DNA of 64,000 nt. It comes from Conus ventricosus (Eukaryota > Mollusca > Gastropoda > Neogastropoda > Conidae). The stretch covers positions 37,843,496 to 37,907,495 of the forward strand of contig CM031616.1 in NCBI GenBank assembly GCA_018398815.1, in the 5' to 3' direction. Below, piece after piece: positions 33,583 to 44,639 of this stretch. A program made the translations under genes and the position numbers. Positions within the stretch are counted from its first letter, which is position 1, and each line of letters starts with the position of its first letter. Below the pieces are notes generated by a model. It did no database searches and had not been told where the DNA came from. It saw nothing but the letters and a program-made list of their open reading frames with translations.

Positions 33583-35101
33583 GAACGCGCGCATACACAC
33601 ACACGCGCGTGCGCGCGCCACACACACCCTCATGCCCATGCAACCACTATAAAATAAAAATTAATGAAAACAACACAGCAAACAGCCGTTTCTTCAGAAC
33701 CTCAGCTAAACAGATGTAAATCTTAGCATCCAGTCAAGACAATACATGAAACATACACATATCTTGACTCGTCACTTGTATACAACAGCTGGCCTTCCAA
33801 AGAACGTTTCGTCGAAACAGAGAGCAATCAAAAGACTTCACTATTTAAGCTTTTATTTTCTGCTTTGATTATAAAGCAAACTGGGCGAGAGTGAGAGGAA
33901 AGGAAGGAGAGAGGGTGGGAAAGGGAAGGGAAATGAGGGCAGGGCTGCATGAGGCGGGTGACAGGGGGGGGGGGGGGGAGGTGGATAAAGAAGGAAAACT
34001 GCCGAGGAAAAAATCATAATAAATATCAATATTTAGCTGCATGCTACCATACGTACTAGTCACAAAGTAACGTCTTTATGCATATCAAAATAATGTAAAA
34101 GTTACGTTTGAACAAATATCAGCTCAGATGTTCAAACCCTGAAATAAACCCATTATGCCGTAAAATTATTGTATTCTTGATATACGTTATACTCAAAGCA
34201 AAACTTTGAGTCAACTGAAATGTGCCCGTAATGAAATACTTTTGTCAATGGCCTGTGGTAGCGGTTGGACAGGTTTTCAAAACACCGTTTTGTCTGCTTT
34301 CGCATACCTCGACGACACAGCCACCAGGTGAAGCAGACGACATTTTCAAGCTAATGGATCGTGAGCAAGGGAAGGAATTCCAGCATTCCTAACGATGAAC
34401 AGCAGGTTAGTTCGTGGAATTGTATTCCTTGATGTCGTAAATGAACAGAATTCCCTCCCTGTGACCTTTAGGATCACGTAGGCCTGAGTCAAATCTTTGA
34501 TAGGTTAGACCTCGAATCTGAGCTGAATCCTTTAACCTTGGCATGAGCCTCCATTGCCGAAGCTAAGAGAAGATAATCACTGACGGAAAGAACTTTAATT
34601 CCTCGAGCTTCATAGCGAGGTGGCTCTTGCGATACCTACTACTTAAAATGGGGATTAATCTCGGCTGGTCGCTTCGGATACGAGTATTAATCTGTGCGTG
34701 CGCGAGTGGCATTTTTTTTTTTTTTTTTTACGATCACAGAACTGGTGTGTGTGGGTTATGTTTTCTTGTGGGAGCAAGAGTTATCCTTCGTATTTGTTGT
34801 TTACAGTTGTTATTGTTATGTCACTATTATCATCATCATCATTTAGTAGCAGTAGTAGTAGTATCATTCTCATTATTATTACTAATTCAAGTAATAGTAG
34901 CACTATCAACATTATTATTTTTTGTTATTGATATTATTGATATAATAAATATGATTGCGGTTGTTATTGTTACTATTCCTATTCCTATTATTGTTGTTAG
35001 AATCCTTAGGTTTAACTTAAAATCTTTCCCATTTCTTATACCATTATTGTTTGTCCTTATGATTATGATCATGATTAATGTTATAACCATTGGTATATTT
35101 C
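32601..35101. other. Gene-free, microsatellite-rich spacer
   Basis: Contains (GA)n (32998-33034), (CT)n (33181-33216), (CA)n with flanking CG steps (33530-33620), poly-G (33966-33979) and a trinucleotide-rich AT segment (34800-35090, TCATCATCATC, AGTAGTAGTAG, ATTATTATT). No coding signal recognised. Confidence 0.7.
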
Positions 35102-35656
35102 TTAAAGGGGTCCTCGCCCATAAATAGCATGTTTGGGTTGTTCAAAAGTATGATCGAGCGTGTTTCAATGTACGTGTTTACTTTTCTTCTGAAACTCAAT
35201 TCTATCAGTGTTTCGGGTCGTGCAAGTAGCCAAATCGTGACTCGCCACGGAGACTGCCGAGCACAGTACGGAAAGAGACGAGAGTCGGGGATTCCGCAAG
35301 TGACGTATATATGCCAAGACTACCGTGAATGAAAGACATGTCCCTAAAGACTTTCGCTATGAGGACGTAAAACTCAACTATTTTCCGGCGATGATGGCAG
35401 ATGCTCCCACCTACGAGTCAAGTTCCAACGAAGAGGACATCGAACGTGAAATTTTCACTTAAGTGTAGGGAGTTTAGCCGTACCAGTTTGAACCCACAGC
35501 TCCTTGTAGAGTACCACCTCCTCGCCATCAGACACTTGTGTTTCTTTCCAGGCAGTTCGACATTATATTTACAGGTTGACCATATTATGTACATGTACAC
35601 ACATACGCACGGCACAGATAGTACATGATATACACATGCACATACATACATCTGTT

Positions 35657-35687
<31 letters not shown>

Positions 35688-35895
35688 GCGCGCGCGCGCG
35701 CCGCGCGCGCACACACACACATTACCGTAGTATGTAAATAACTTTAAAATGATTATGTGATGAACCACATTTTCCTTCAGTTGTTTAGATCTATCAGATA
35801 ATGCCTTTTCCTTTGAACAGGAGTTTGTCAGCTACTGCATCATCACACTAATTCTCTTCCCTGCTGTAGAAATCTTTCAATTGCTGTTCACTTTC

Positions 35896-35930
<35 letters not shown>

Positions 35931-37260
35931 ATACACACCCTTTTTTCACATTCCTCATTTTCAATCTCACTCTCTCCACTTACGTTCTGAAGTTCCACAA
36001 TGACAATTAGAATCTGAGGGGTCTTTTACAATATATTGCAGTCAAAGATTCTGGCTGTTATTTTAAAAACTGATGCATGACGTGCCGTACATCAGATCTA
36101 AGCTGCAGATCTAAGCTCATTATTCTCTTACTCACCAGGGCAGTTTATAGCATACAGACATACCACGCCTGCATTATATCTTAAAATGCACACTAAGTCA
36201 CCATCCTGTGTCCAAATACTGATAAATAACTCACTTACTAAAGCATATGGTTTGAAACTTGAACTTGCAGGGGTGCCTGATGTTCAGCATGTCCTGAAAA
36301 ATAAAAACGCAAACTATTATTCACTGGAGTCCAACAAGTTGTTATTTGTGGATATGGACACTTTCTTGTAATAAGAATCGTGACTTCAGTTTTGTTGGAA
36401 ACAGTAACAGCGGGGGAAAAAATCAATCACAAACATGCAACAGTTTCAGTGCAGCAGGCAGTGTGACCGACTGACTGCCGCTATGACAGTAACAATGTAT
36501 GTTTCAGTTTGATGCCAACACTCAACAAAAACCAACAACTATCTTTACAACCAACCATACACTGAGAATGAAACACAAAAAAATCAACCACCCATTCCAC
36601 AAACCTTACCTTCTTTACGTCTTTGAGTTCGGCTCTCTTGCTCCTGACAGAATCGGTGTTACTGTTGCGTTTGAGGCTTGCCCTTGCAGCTGGCGAATGA
36701 ACAGAGAGTGCTATACATTTTTCTGTTATAATAGTTGGCACAGCATCCTCTTTCAGCTGTCTTCGGACCCTAATTCCAGCTTCCACCTTTACCTTCCAGG
36801 TGTGTTGGTCTTGAAACTGTGCTCTTCGAAGTGACGACCGCAAATGCCATAACTGTCCCAAAGAACAAAATCTTTCCTCGTTGTGGTGACAAAATTTATC
36901 CACAATTACCTAAACTGGCTGGAGGCACCTGAAAAAGCATGAACGCTTACTGTTTGCTTATTTCCTGACGAAATTCCGCAACCAGACACAGCACACATTC
37001 GCCCCATCTCACTTCAGCCGAACACGAAAAGCGACTTGGCTTTTCTACGTCATCAATCGGGAAATCCCCCTTTTATCGAAATCGAGGCTCTCGTTCCTGT
37101 TTCAGCCTCTCGCTTTCCCAGTCCGCAGGAAATGCTGCTCTCACTGCAAGATGAGAGCACAGGCGTCTGATTCGTGGCTGGGTTTCGCAATACGACCACA
37201 TACCAAAACCGTGTTATTTGGTCAAAATAGATTTGTAAAAATGGGTGAGAACCCCTTTAA
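35102..37260 (-). mobile_element. Kolobok-like DNA transposon: TTAA target duplication, 16-bp inverted ends, THAP relic
   Basis: TTAA at 35102-35105 and 37257-37260 flank AGGGGTCCTCGCCCAT (35106-35121) and, inverted, AGGGGTTCTCACCCAT (37256-37241): 14 of 16 identical. TTAA duplication with an RRG-type start and a THAP domain is the profile of Kolobok elements. Body length is about 2.15 kb. On the opposite strand (35338-35472) a second coding relic reads RHVPKDFRYEDVKLNYFPAM and ends EEDIEREIFT-stop. A (CA)n/(CG)n block (35658-35718) and a poly-C (35898-35930) lie inside. Confidence 0.65.
36481..37007 (-). pseudogene. THAP-domain transposase N-terminus remnant
   Basis: From the Met at 37007: MGRMCAVSGCGISSGNKQTV, VHAF, one in-frame stop, LWINFVTTTRKDFVLW, YGICGRHFEEHSFKTN. 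The zinc ligands C-x4-C ... C-x2-H are about 46 residues apart, as in THAP domains (C2CH, DNA binding), with the conserved Trp. After a frame shift, RRQLKEDAVPTI and RAELKDVKKVRFVEWV follow. The catalytic part is not recognisable. Confidence 0.6.
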
Positions 37261-37617
37261 GATTCTGAATTGCTACTGTAACCATATTACTGTAACCATC
37301 CTCTTAACTCCTCTCCTTCTGTAAGAATAGTTAGTATTACTACTACAATTACTATCATAATTACTGTTAGTATTATGACTATGTTGTGATTACATTACCA
37401 ACACAAGAAGTTTATTAACTTTTACGATCACTATAGTATCATTTTAACCCGTATTGTCACACCTTCAGCCTCGTTTAAATTTCTTAGCCTTTTTTGCACC
37501 GTGGTCGAAGAGGTCTTCATGTTCATTGTCTTCAAAGTTTTATGTCTTGCCCGAAGAAGGAGCAGTGTTTGTTTTGTAATTTGTTTGTTCATCACAGTGT
37601 TGTTAACAATATGTATG

Positions 37618-38267
37618 GAACAGGAGAGGCATCACCCTAGAGACCAAGATCAAAGTGCATCGGGCCATAGTTCTCACCACACTGCTCTCTATGGCTGTGA
37701 AACATGGACGGTTTTACCAGCGTCACGCCAGGAAACTGAACCATTTCCACACCACCTGCCTCAGAAGACTCATGGGCATTAAGTGGCAAGATAAGATTCC
37801 GGACACTGAAGTCCTCACTTGTGCTGGCCTGCCTAGCATCTTCACCATCATGATGCAGTCACAGCTTCGCTGGGCAGGTCATGTAGTTCGCATGCCAGAC
37901 CATCGGCTGCCAAAAAAAACTATTGTTTGGCGAACTACTACAAGGAAAACGCTCTCATGGAGGCCAGAAGAAACGTTTCAAAGACAACCTCAAATCTTCC
38001 CTGAAGGCCTTCAACATCATCCACACAACATGGGAGCAGATTGCCCGGGACAGAGACGGGTGGCGATCAGTTGTCTGCAAAGGTGCAGAAACTTGTGAAA
38101 GTAACAGAATTGCTGCAGCTGAGCAGCGCAGGATGATCAGGAAGACCAGCGGCAACAGATCTCCAACTGCCGCCACCATCCCCTGTCCATACTGTGATAG
38201 GTCTTTCCAGGCGCAGATCGGCCTGACCAGCCATCTACGCACTCACCCCCGATCCCAGCATGACTAG
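37618..38267 (+). mobile_element. LINE C-terminal fragment ending in a C2H2 finger
   Basis: RGITLETKIKVHRAIVLTTL (37620), YQRHARKLNHFHTTCLRRLM, GIKWQDKIPDTEVL, QSQLRWAGHVVRMPDHRLPK, then after a frame break GKRSHGGQKKRFKDNLKSSL, WEQIARDRDGWRS, NRIAAAEQRR and the final CPYCDRSFQAQIGLTSHLRT-H finger (C-x2-C-x12-H-x3-H), stop at 38265. This is the conserved C-terminus of a common invertebrate LINE type (RTE/Jockey-like). One frame break near 37920. Confidence 0.8.
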
Positions 38268-38476
38268 ATGGTCTTCGTCGTCTCGACGGACAACAACAGT
38301 GTTAACATATAGGCTGGTCGATGTTTAAGAATCTTGCAGGGGAAGTTTGTTGATCTGCAGTTACTTGTTTTCAGAGCTATTATGCGGTGTTGGGTTGTAA
38401 GGCTGGTCCGGTTCATTTGTATTCAAGGAAGTTAACTGGGCCGACTGCAACTGGTCGGTGTTGAAACACACACACA

Positions 38477-38530
<54 letters not shown>

Positions 38531-38704
38531 CTGTTCTTCTATTTCACTTGACGATAGCTCTGTGTGTGTGTGTGTGTGTGTGTGCGTGTGCGTGCGTGCG
38601 TGTGTGAGTGTGTGAAAAATATTTCCACAGCCATTTCTTAACGACAAAAAAATGGTTTCCTATCCTTCTTTTCCACCACAACTGTTTCTCTCTCTCTCTC
38701 TCTC

Positions 38705-38786
<82 letters not shown>

Positions 38787-39254
38787 CCCCCCCCCCTCTC
38801 TGTCTCTTTCCCATATACCCCACAGAATTTGCTAAATATATATCTTTGCAGCTTCATAAACAACAACAAAACGTATGGGTACAACTGAATTCTGTAAATC
38901 TGATTTTCAAAAAAAAAAAAAAGGGGGGGGGGGGAAGGTCATCCTGCACATTTCAGTCACAGCCGGATACAGTGTTGAACTTCATGACGCATGTCATGTC
39001 ACGTGCAACATGTGCATGCTCGGCTATGTCCGCCGATGTGGGAGCTTCCGAGATAGCGGGGTTTCTGTTGGTTTGTTAGTACAGTGCCTGTAGCCCATTT
39101 CCAGGGCTACTTCTGACCTGCGCTCATCTCACCCGGTTCGGTTATTAAAACCGTCTTTTGTCTATGTCTCTGTCTTTTCTCTTCCACCCCTTCATATCTC
39201 TCAGTCTGTCGCTTTTGTCTGCCTGCCTGTCTGTCTTCTCATGTTTCGTGTTTG

Positions 39255-39323
<69 letters not shown>

Positions 39324-39426
39324 TCATTTACTCAATGTTCTTCAGTTTAAGTATATACCAGCATGTACAAGGGGGGGGGGGGGGGGGAGGGAGGGGGAGG
39401 GCCACGGCGACGATAAAGAACATTTA
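38268..39426. repeat. Microsatellite cluster upstream of paralogue C
   Basis: (CA)n (38466-38528), (GT)n (38560-38608), (CT)n (38690-38783), A/G homopolymers (38909-38936), (CT)n (39260-39324) and poly-G (39370-39388). Unique sequence at 38940-39150 carries no recognised gene. AGTATATACC at 39350 lies about 130 bases before the C start codon and may serve as a TATA element. Confidence 0.8.
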
Positions 39427-39481
39427 CTGACGTCTCAAAACGATGTCCACTCTGTCTGGCAGGGCTTCACTCACCGTCAGC

Positions 39482-41293
39482 ATGAAGATTCTTCTGATGG
39501 TCACGGCTCTGACCCTGGCCTCCGCAGGCAGTGTGTCGAGTCGAACCACCGACCTACCCCACCCCTGGCTGACACTTGACCGCTCAGCCAAAGTGCTTGG
39601 CCTGCAGTGCAAACCTCCAGATTACGCCAGCCTCAACTGGCGAGCAGTCAACGACCTGAGACTAAACCGCGTTTCTTCCCCAACGCAGCACGTCCAACAT
39701 CAGCCTGGTGACCGTGACCTCTAACATGAAGGAGCCCAAGGTCAACGACCTCTTCACCATCCACCACGTCACCTTCCAAGGTTCCTGGCCGACCGTGTCC
39801 GTGTCTCTGGACTTCCTGTTCCCAGTCACCGACAAGGAACTGGGTCGCTATTTCTGCACGGTGCACCACAGTGACAAGGACGACAAACTTTCGACGTTCA
39901 CGACGGAGATGGTCGTGAACCAGGATCTTCTGTCAAGTCACATCCACATCCAGCCTAAGAACGTCAACGGTTTTTCCTTGAAGGTCATCGAGGCTCACGA
40001 AGTGAGAGTCACGTGGACGAAGCCGGAAAGTCTCAAGTTCACAGAAGCCAGCGTGTCACGCACGCTGGTTGACGAAGAAGGAACCGCCATGGCTCCTCCC
40101 ATGTCTTTGTTTTCCACCAATGGTGTCCGTCAGTTGGTGTACAATTCAGATGTCCTTCTGACCAAGTTCAATCCACAGGACAGCGGTAATTTGTCCATAA
40201 CTCTGTACGTGGAGAGTGATGCACACAGTCGGTCATACCGATACACCTGCCGTGTGCCTTATCCGACCTGCACAGGACACAGAGCCGATTCCTGCACGTG
40301 CTGCCAAAGTGCAGCCAACCCTGACACACGGGCATGTCCCACTCCTCCAAAGGATTCTCAAATATTTGTTGTCCTGTTCACCATTGTATTGGTCTTGTTA
40401 CTGCTCTTTCTTACTGTTGTATTGGCTGTGTGTTGTGTGCTTAAGACCCGCAGGAGCGGTACTATGGCTAATCTTTTAAAGAGTTTCATCGCCACGGGCA
40501 AGTCAACACCGGCAGGAAGTAAGGAACAACACAAAATTAACTCAGCTGATTCTGAGATAGGCACGAGCGTTGAAAGGACACACAAGCACACAAGTTCCAG
40601 ACTGCAGGAAGCTGAAGAAGGTTGGGATGGGACACACAAGCACACAAGTTCCAGACTGCAGGAAGCTGAAGAAGGTTGGAATGGGACACACAAGCATACA
40701 AGTTCCAGGCTGAAGGAAGCTAGAGAAGGTTGGGATGGACACACAAGCACACAAGTTCCAGACTGAAGGAAGCTGGAGAAGGTTGGGATGGGACACACAA
40801 GCACACAAGTTCCAGACTGCAGGAAGCTGAAGAAACATCACAGCCCCAAACTCATTTGAGGAATGATCAGGCGCTGGCAACAGTCAGACAACATACAACT
40901 AGCTTTTCTGGAGCATCAACACCTGTAGACGTCATATCCGGTTCCAGCAGCGACAGAACCAGCAGTGGAGAAGAGACTCTGTCTGCAAGCAGCCCAACTG
41001 ATCCCTTGATACCAGGTGACAGGGAAAGCAGTGGGGGTAAAGAGAACCAACAGCCTATGCGTGTTCATCTGCCAGCTGAAGGCACATCGGCAGGAAAAGG
41101 CCTTAAAGTGCCGCATGAGTCACTTGGAACTGTTCACGAAACACTCACTGCCCATCACGGAGAGCCGATGAGGCGCATGTCACCAGGTAACACTTCTCAA
41201 CCAACTCAAGAAGAACTCGGGGATAGGTCGTTGAGGCCAAGACCTAGATATAGATCCTCTCCGGCGACCTTTGGTGAACACACAAATAGCTAA
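39482..41293 (+). CDS. Paralogue C: Ig-domain transmembrane receptor (two frame breaks)
   Basis: Start ATG 39482 follows a 5' leader shared with B. Signal peptide MKILLMVTALTLASAGS. First domain is Ig V-like: Cys in LGLQCKPP, Trp in LNWRAV, and DKELGRYFCTVHH (39830-39868) with the F-strand Tyr-x-Cys. The frame slips by one between 39666 and 39700, where B has the same slip. Second domain: VRVTWTKPE, PQDSGNLSITLYV, YRYTCRVPYPTC. Then CTGHRADSCTCCQ with NPDTRAC, a probable disulphide knot, and a membrane span (40362-40443, IFVVLFTIVLVLLLLFLTV). The tail has five 54-bp repeats, a one-G loss near 40731-40738 that shifts the frame (stop 40764), and continues openly in the other frame to TAA 41291. 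No ITIM or ITAM is visible. Probably a cell-surface recognition receptor; ligand unknown. Related to no family I can name. Confidence 0.7.
40578..40846 (+). repeat. Five 54-bp units in the cytoplasmic tail of paralogue C
   Basis: Units start at 40578, 40632, 40686, 40739 and 40793, encoding THKHTSSRLQEAEEGWDG (18 residues). The third is 53 bp because one G of GGG is missing. Paralogue A has a single unit (6269-6316), so the array grew in C. Confidence 0.95.
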
Positions 41294-42121
41294 TGGATAT
41301 CGCGCTTCTAATAAGGTACATGACAGCTTGCTAGATATTCGTCGTACTTCAGGTGTGGTTGTTAGGGTACCACTGAAGTTTTCGTGACATGTCCCATCAA
41401 TTGCAGTTCACTGTGGACCTCTTAAGACCTGTCAGAGGATACGGCTGTCCACCATCTGCTGTCGTCCTCCCACCTTTTTTTCGCCCCCCCCCCCCCCCCC
41501 CCCCCCCCCGGTAATGTGACCTACAAGCTTCTCACATGCCTGTACCGTTTCATATCCCTCCGTTAGCCGAGTGTAAGTTGATATTCGAATAATCTTGACC
41601 TCGCTGTGTGACTTCATTCATGACCAGGTGTTTGTGTGCGTTTGGCATTCCAAGATCTTGCGGTAAAGGTTGTCCCCCCCTCCCTCCCCCACCCCCACCC
41701 CACCCCAAAGCTTGGGTTTGTCTTTACAGTTTAGCCGTGACTGTCCAAGTTTTCCAATCCGGTCAAGAGTGTGACAATAATCAACAAACACATAAACCTG
41801 ATGCTTTTCCTTTCACTTTGAGGGAGACGTTTTTATCACGCGAAGAAGCGATCAGTTTTACAAACGGGGTTATTGCCCGTGCTATTCAGACCAGAACATG
41901 CAGTCAAATGCCGAGAGCCTTTGGGTAGGGATCAATCTACGACTTGTTCATGGGCCAAAAAATCAACTAGTGTTTGGTTAGTCCGTGTCCATTTCATTCA
42001 GTTCAAATTTCCCCCGGTATGCGCAAGCTGTTTGCAAAACGTCCCACAGAGAGAGAGTTTTCATCACGAACTCGGCAAAATTCTTTCTGTCTCCAGATAA
42101 ACTCATCGTAAAACAATACTG

Positions 42122-42180
<59 letters not shown>

Positions 42181-42640
42181 CAGAAAGACATAGATTGTGG
42201 GAGCGGCAAGGTGTTGGGAGGAGGGGGTGGGGGGCTAATGTAGAGTGACAGACAGAAATACAATTATAACGAGGAAGTATGGAAATTCCTCTTGGTGTGG
42301 AAACAAGCAGGAAAGCGTAAGAAAGTCATATTTTTTAATGGTAACACACGCTCTAAGTGTCAGTAATTGGACTTGGATGATGATTTTTTTTCATTAAATG
42401 CAGTGTATCACGAGCTAACTGGGTATTACTTTATAAAAAATATTCCAATTATTGATAATGTGCACGAAGCCAAAATTTATACTTTTACATTTGAGTGACG
42501 CAGTTTTGTTCTGTTATAAAGTAACAAAGACTTAGCAATTCACAAATCTTATGACTTAACTGTCCACAAATCTTACGGATGCTGTTAAGAACACAAGTTT
42601 TAAACATGCAATGGAGGGAAAAAAATCTAAGCTGCTTACA
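41294..42640 (+). repeat. 3' flank of paralogue C, inverted match to 2753-4164
   Basis: Holds a poly-C run (41484-41510), the unique pieces shared with the A flank, and a (CA)n (42124-42178). No polyadenylation signal stands out and no gene is present. Confidence 0.8.
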
Positions 42641-43106
42641 AAAAACCCTTTGTGAAGTCACGAAAACCATATCTAAATGCTGCTGAAAGATTTAATACGA
42701 TAACATTGTCCGTTAGCATTGTTTGATTTGTTTGCTCAAGTTGTAAACGTCTCTGCTGCGAATATAACCGAAATGCCTATTACTGTACCACTGGTATTCC
42801 GTAGCTCCCTTCTTTGCCATCAGCTTCCCCATTTGTTTTCGACAGATCGGCCGAATGACATTCAAACCATCATCAAACTTCTCCCCACTGCAGATTGCTA
42901 GCCAGTCAGAAAATCGGTAGACAAAATCCTCAAAGGCAGTTGCCGCCTCTGCTTACTGTTTGCACTCCCTTACACACTTATACCGCCACGCATTGGTCAA
43001 ATTGTTATCATTGTCACGAGTAAGGAATTTCTACTTTTCACGCGAGACCTCAAATGGAAAGTTCACCAAACTCTTAACCTGTCAGATCAGTATGTTTTGT
43101 TTGTAT
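42641..43106. other. Spacer, nothing recognised
   Basis: Unique AT-rich sequence with no coding or repeat signal that I can support. Confidence 0.5.
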
Positions 43107-43539
43107 GCTGACTGGCATTTTCACAAAAGCGGTGTAATATTCGCTAAAAATGTGGCTCAGAATCACTGTATATAGTGAGAGATCACATAAGTCCTCATGT
43201 TTCTTCTTTTTTGAGTATTGGCTTTCCGTCCTCTTACTTCTACCCACTCCATTTCTTCCCTTTTTCTTTCAAAAGTTATTTCTAAGATTATACAAGAAAA
43301 AGACATTTTTTGATGAATATTTAACCCTTTTCCCCCTTATTTCTCGCCTTTTCTTTCATACGTTATTTCTACGATTACACAAGAACTAAACATGTTGGGG
43401 GGGGGGGGGGGGGGGTTGTCATACTCCCACTTGCTCCTGTCTATACCCAAAGGCAAAGGCTCACTATATACAGTGATTCTGAGCCACAGTTTTAGCGAAT
43501 ATTACACCGCTTTTGTGCCCAAAAAAAAAGCCAGTCAGC
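43107..43539. mobile_element. Foldback element with about 75-bp inverted arms
   Basis: Left arm 43107-43179 (GCTGACTGGC to CACTGTATATAGTGAG) and right arm 43460-43539 (its inverse, with a longer A-run) enclose about 280 bases. Shared core includes CAAAAGCGGTGTAATATTCG and TGTGGCTCAGAATCACTG. The interior has a 90-bp tandem duplication (TTATTTCTA-GATTA-ACAAGAA at 43276 and 43363) and a poly-G. No ORF: a non-autonomous foldback/MITE-like unit. Confidence 0.7.
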
Positions 43540-43686
43540 AATACAATACTCAAGGCATGACTGCAAATGCGTAGACTGAGAAGAATGCTCAGCTGCGAAC
43601 GCTTGTTTGTCTCATGAGTCGCCCACTCAACGTGCTACATCCAACAAATATTTACCGAATTACAAAGGCACCACATGCTTACTCGA

Positions 43687-43718
<32 letters not shown>

Positions 43719-44411
43719 GGGGGGGGGTGTTTTACAAATAACTGAACACTTAAAACGAAGCCGACAGCCGTTATGCCTTAGCACCACAAAAAAAAAAAAA
43801 ACGTACGGGTGTAGGGAATAAACATGACGCGATCCATGCAAAATAGTGTTGTCTCAATAACAGGAGGAGGAGAGGAGGGGAGGGGGGGGGGTGTCAGTTA
43901 GGAATAACAAATAAAGGATTTTTTTTCTTCCCCGTCCCACCGTACTCTTGTTTCTTTGTTAACAAGAATACCATCAAATCACTGATGTGGTGTCAACATG
44001 AATTCAGTTTGATGATATACAATCTTAAGTCAAGAACGAAGGAAACGAATACAGGTAAAGAAACGAGGCAGTTGACTTTATGCTGAAGGTCACGTGCCGA
44101 CCAGTACCTGAGTGTCGCACTGGTATCTTTAAGCGCTGTCAGCTAATTTGCTCTCAATGAGCCGCGCAACAGCCAAGGAAAGTAAACGGTGTGTGTACGT
44201 CCGTGCGTGCGCGCGCGCGCCTGTGTGTGTGCGTGCGTGCGTGTGTGTGTGTGAGTAATGATGATGATAATGATGATGATGATGTTACTCGACGTCTTGC
44301 GATGTTTATAAGAAATCAGAGCTTGCATTATGTTACATGTCTACACGCGGATCAAACAATGCTACAAGACCTCTTAGCATTGGGTCCTTTTCCTTTTCAG
44401 AGAGAGAGAGA

Positions 44412-44454
<43 letters not shown>

Positions 44455-44639
44455 AGCAATTATTTGTTGAAATGACAAAGCATCAGATATAATCGATTGC
44501 AGCTATTCACAGGAAATGAACTGGATAGAGAAGTAGACGACGACTAAAGGTGAGGCGCAGGAGGAGGGGAGATGGGGATGGAGAAGAAGGAACAAAGAAA
44601 TGCTGTGTGTCCGTCCGTCCGTCCGTGGTCAAAATGTGT
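43540..44639. other. Spacer with homopolymers and microsatellites
   Basis: A27/G17 junction (43686-43727), poly-A and poly-G runs, (GT)n/(GC)n (44190-44250), (GT)n (44417-44452), (GTCC)n near 44610. No gene. Confidence 0.75.

Noticed and set aside
40845..41293. ITIM/ITAM signalling motifs in the receptor tails
   Set aside because: No V/I/L/S-x-Y-x-x-L/V/I sequence is visible in A or C; SPTYSNASV in B does not meet the consensus.
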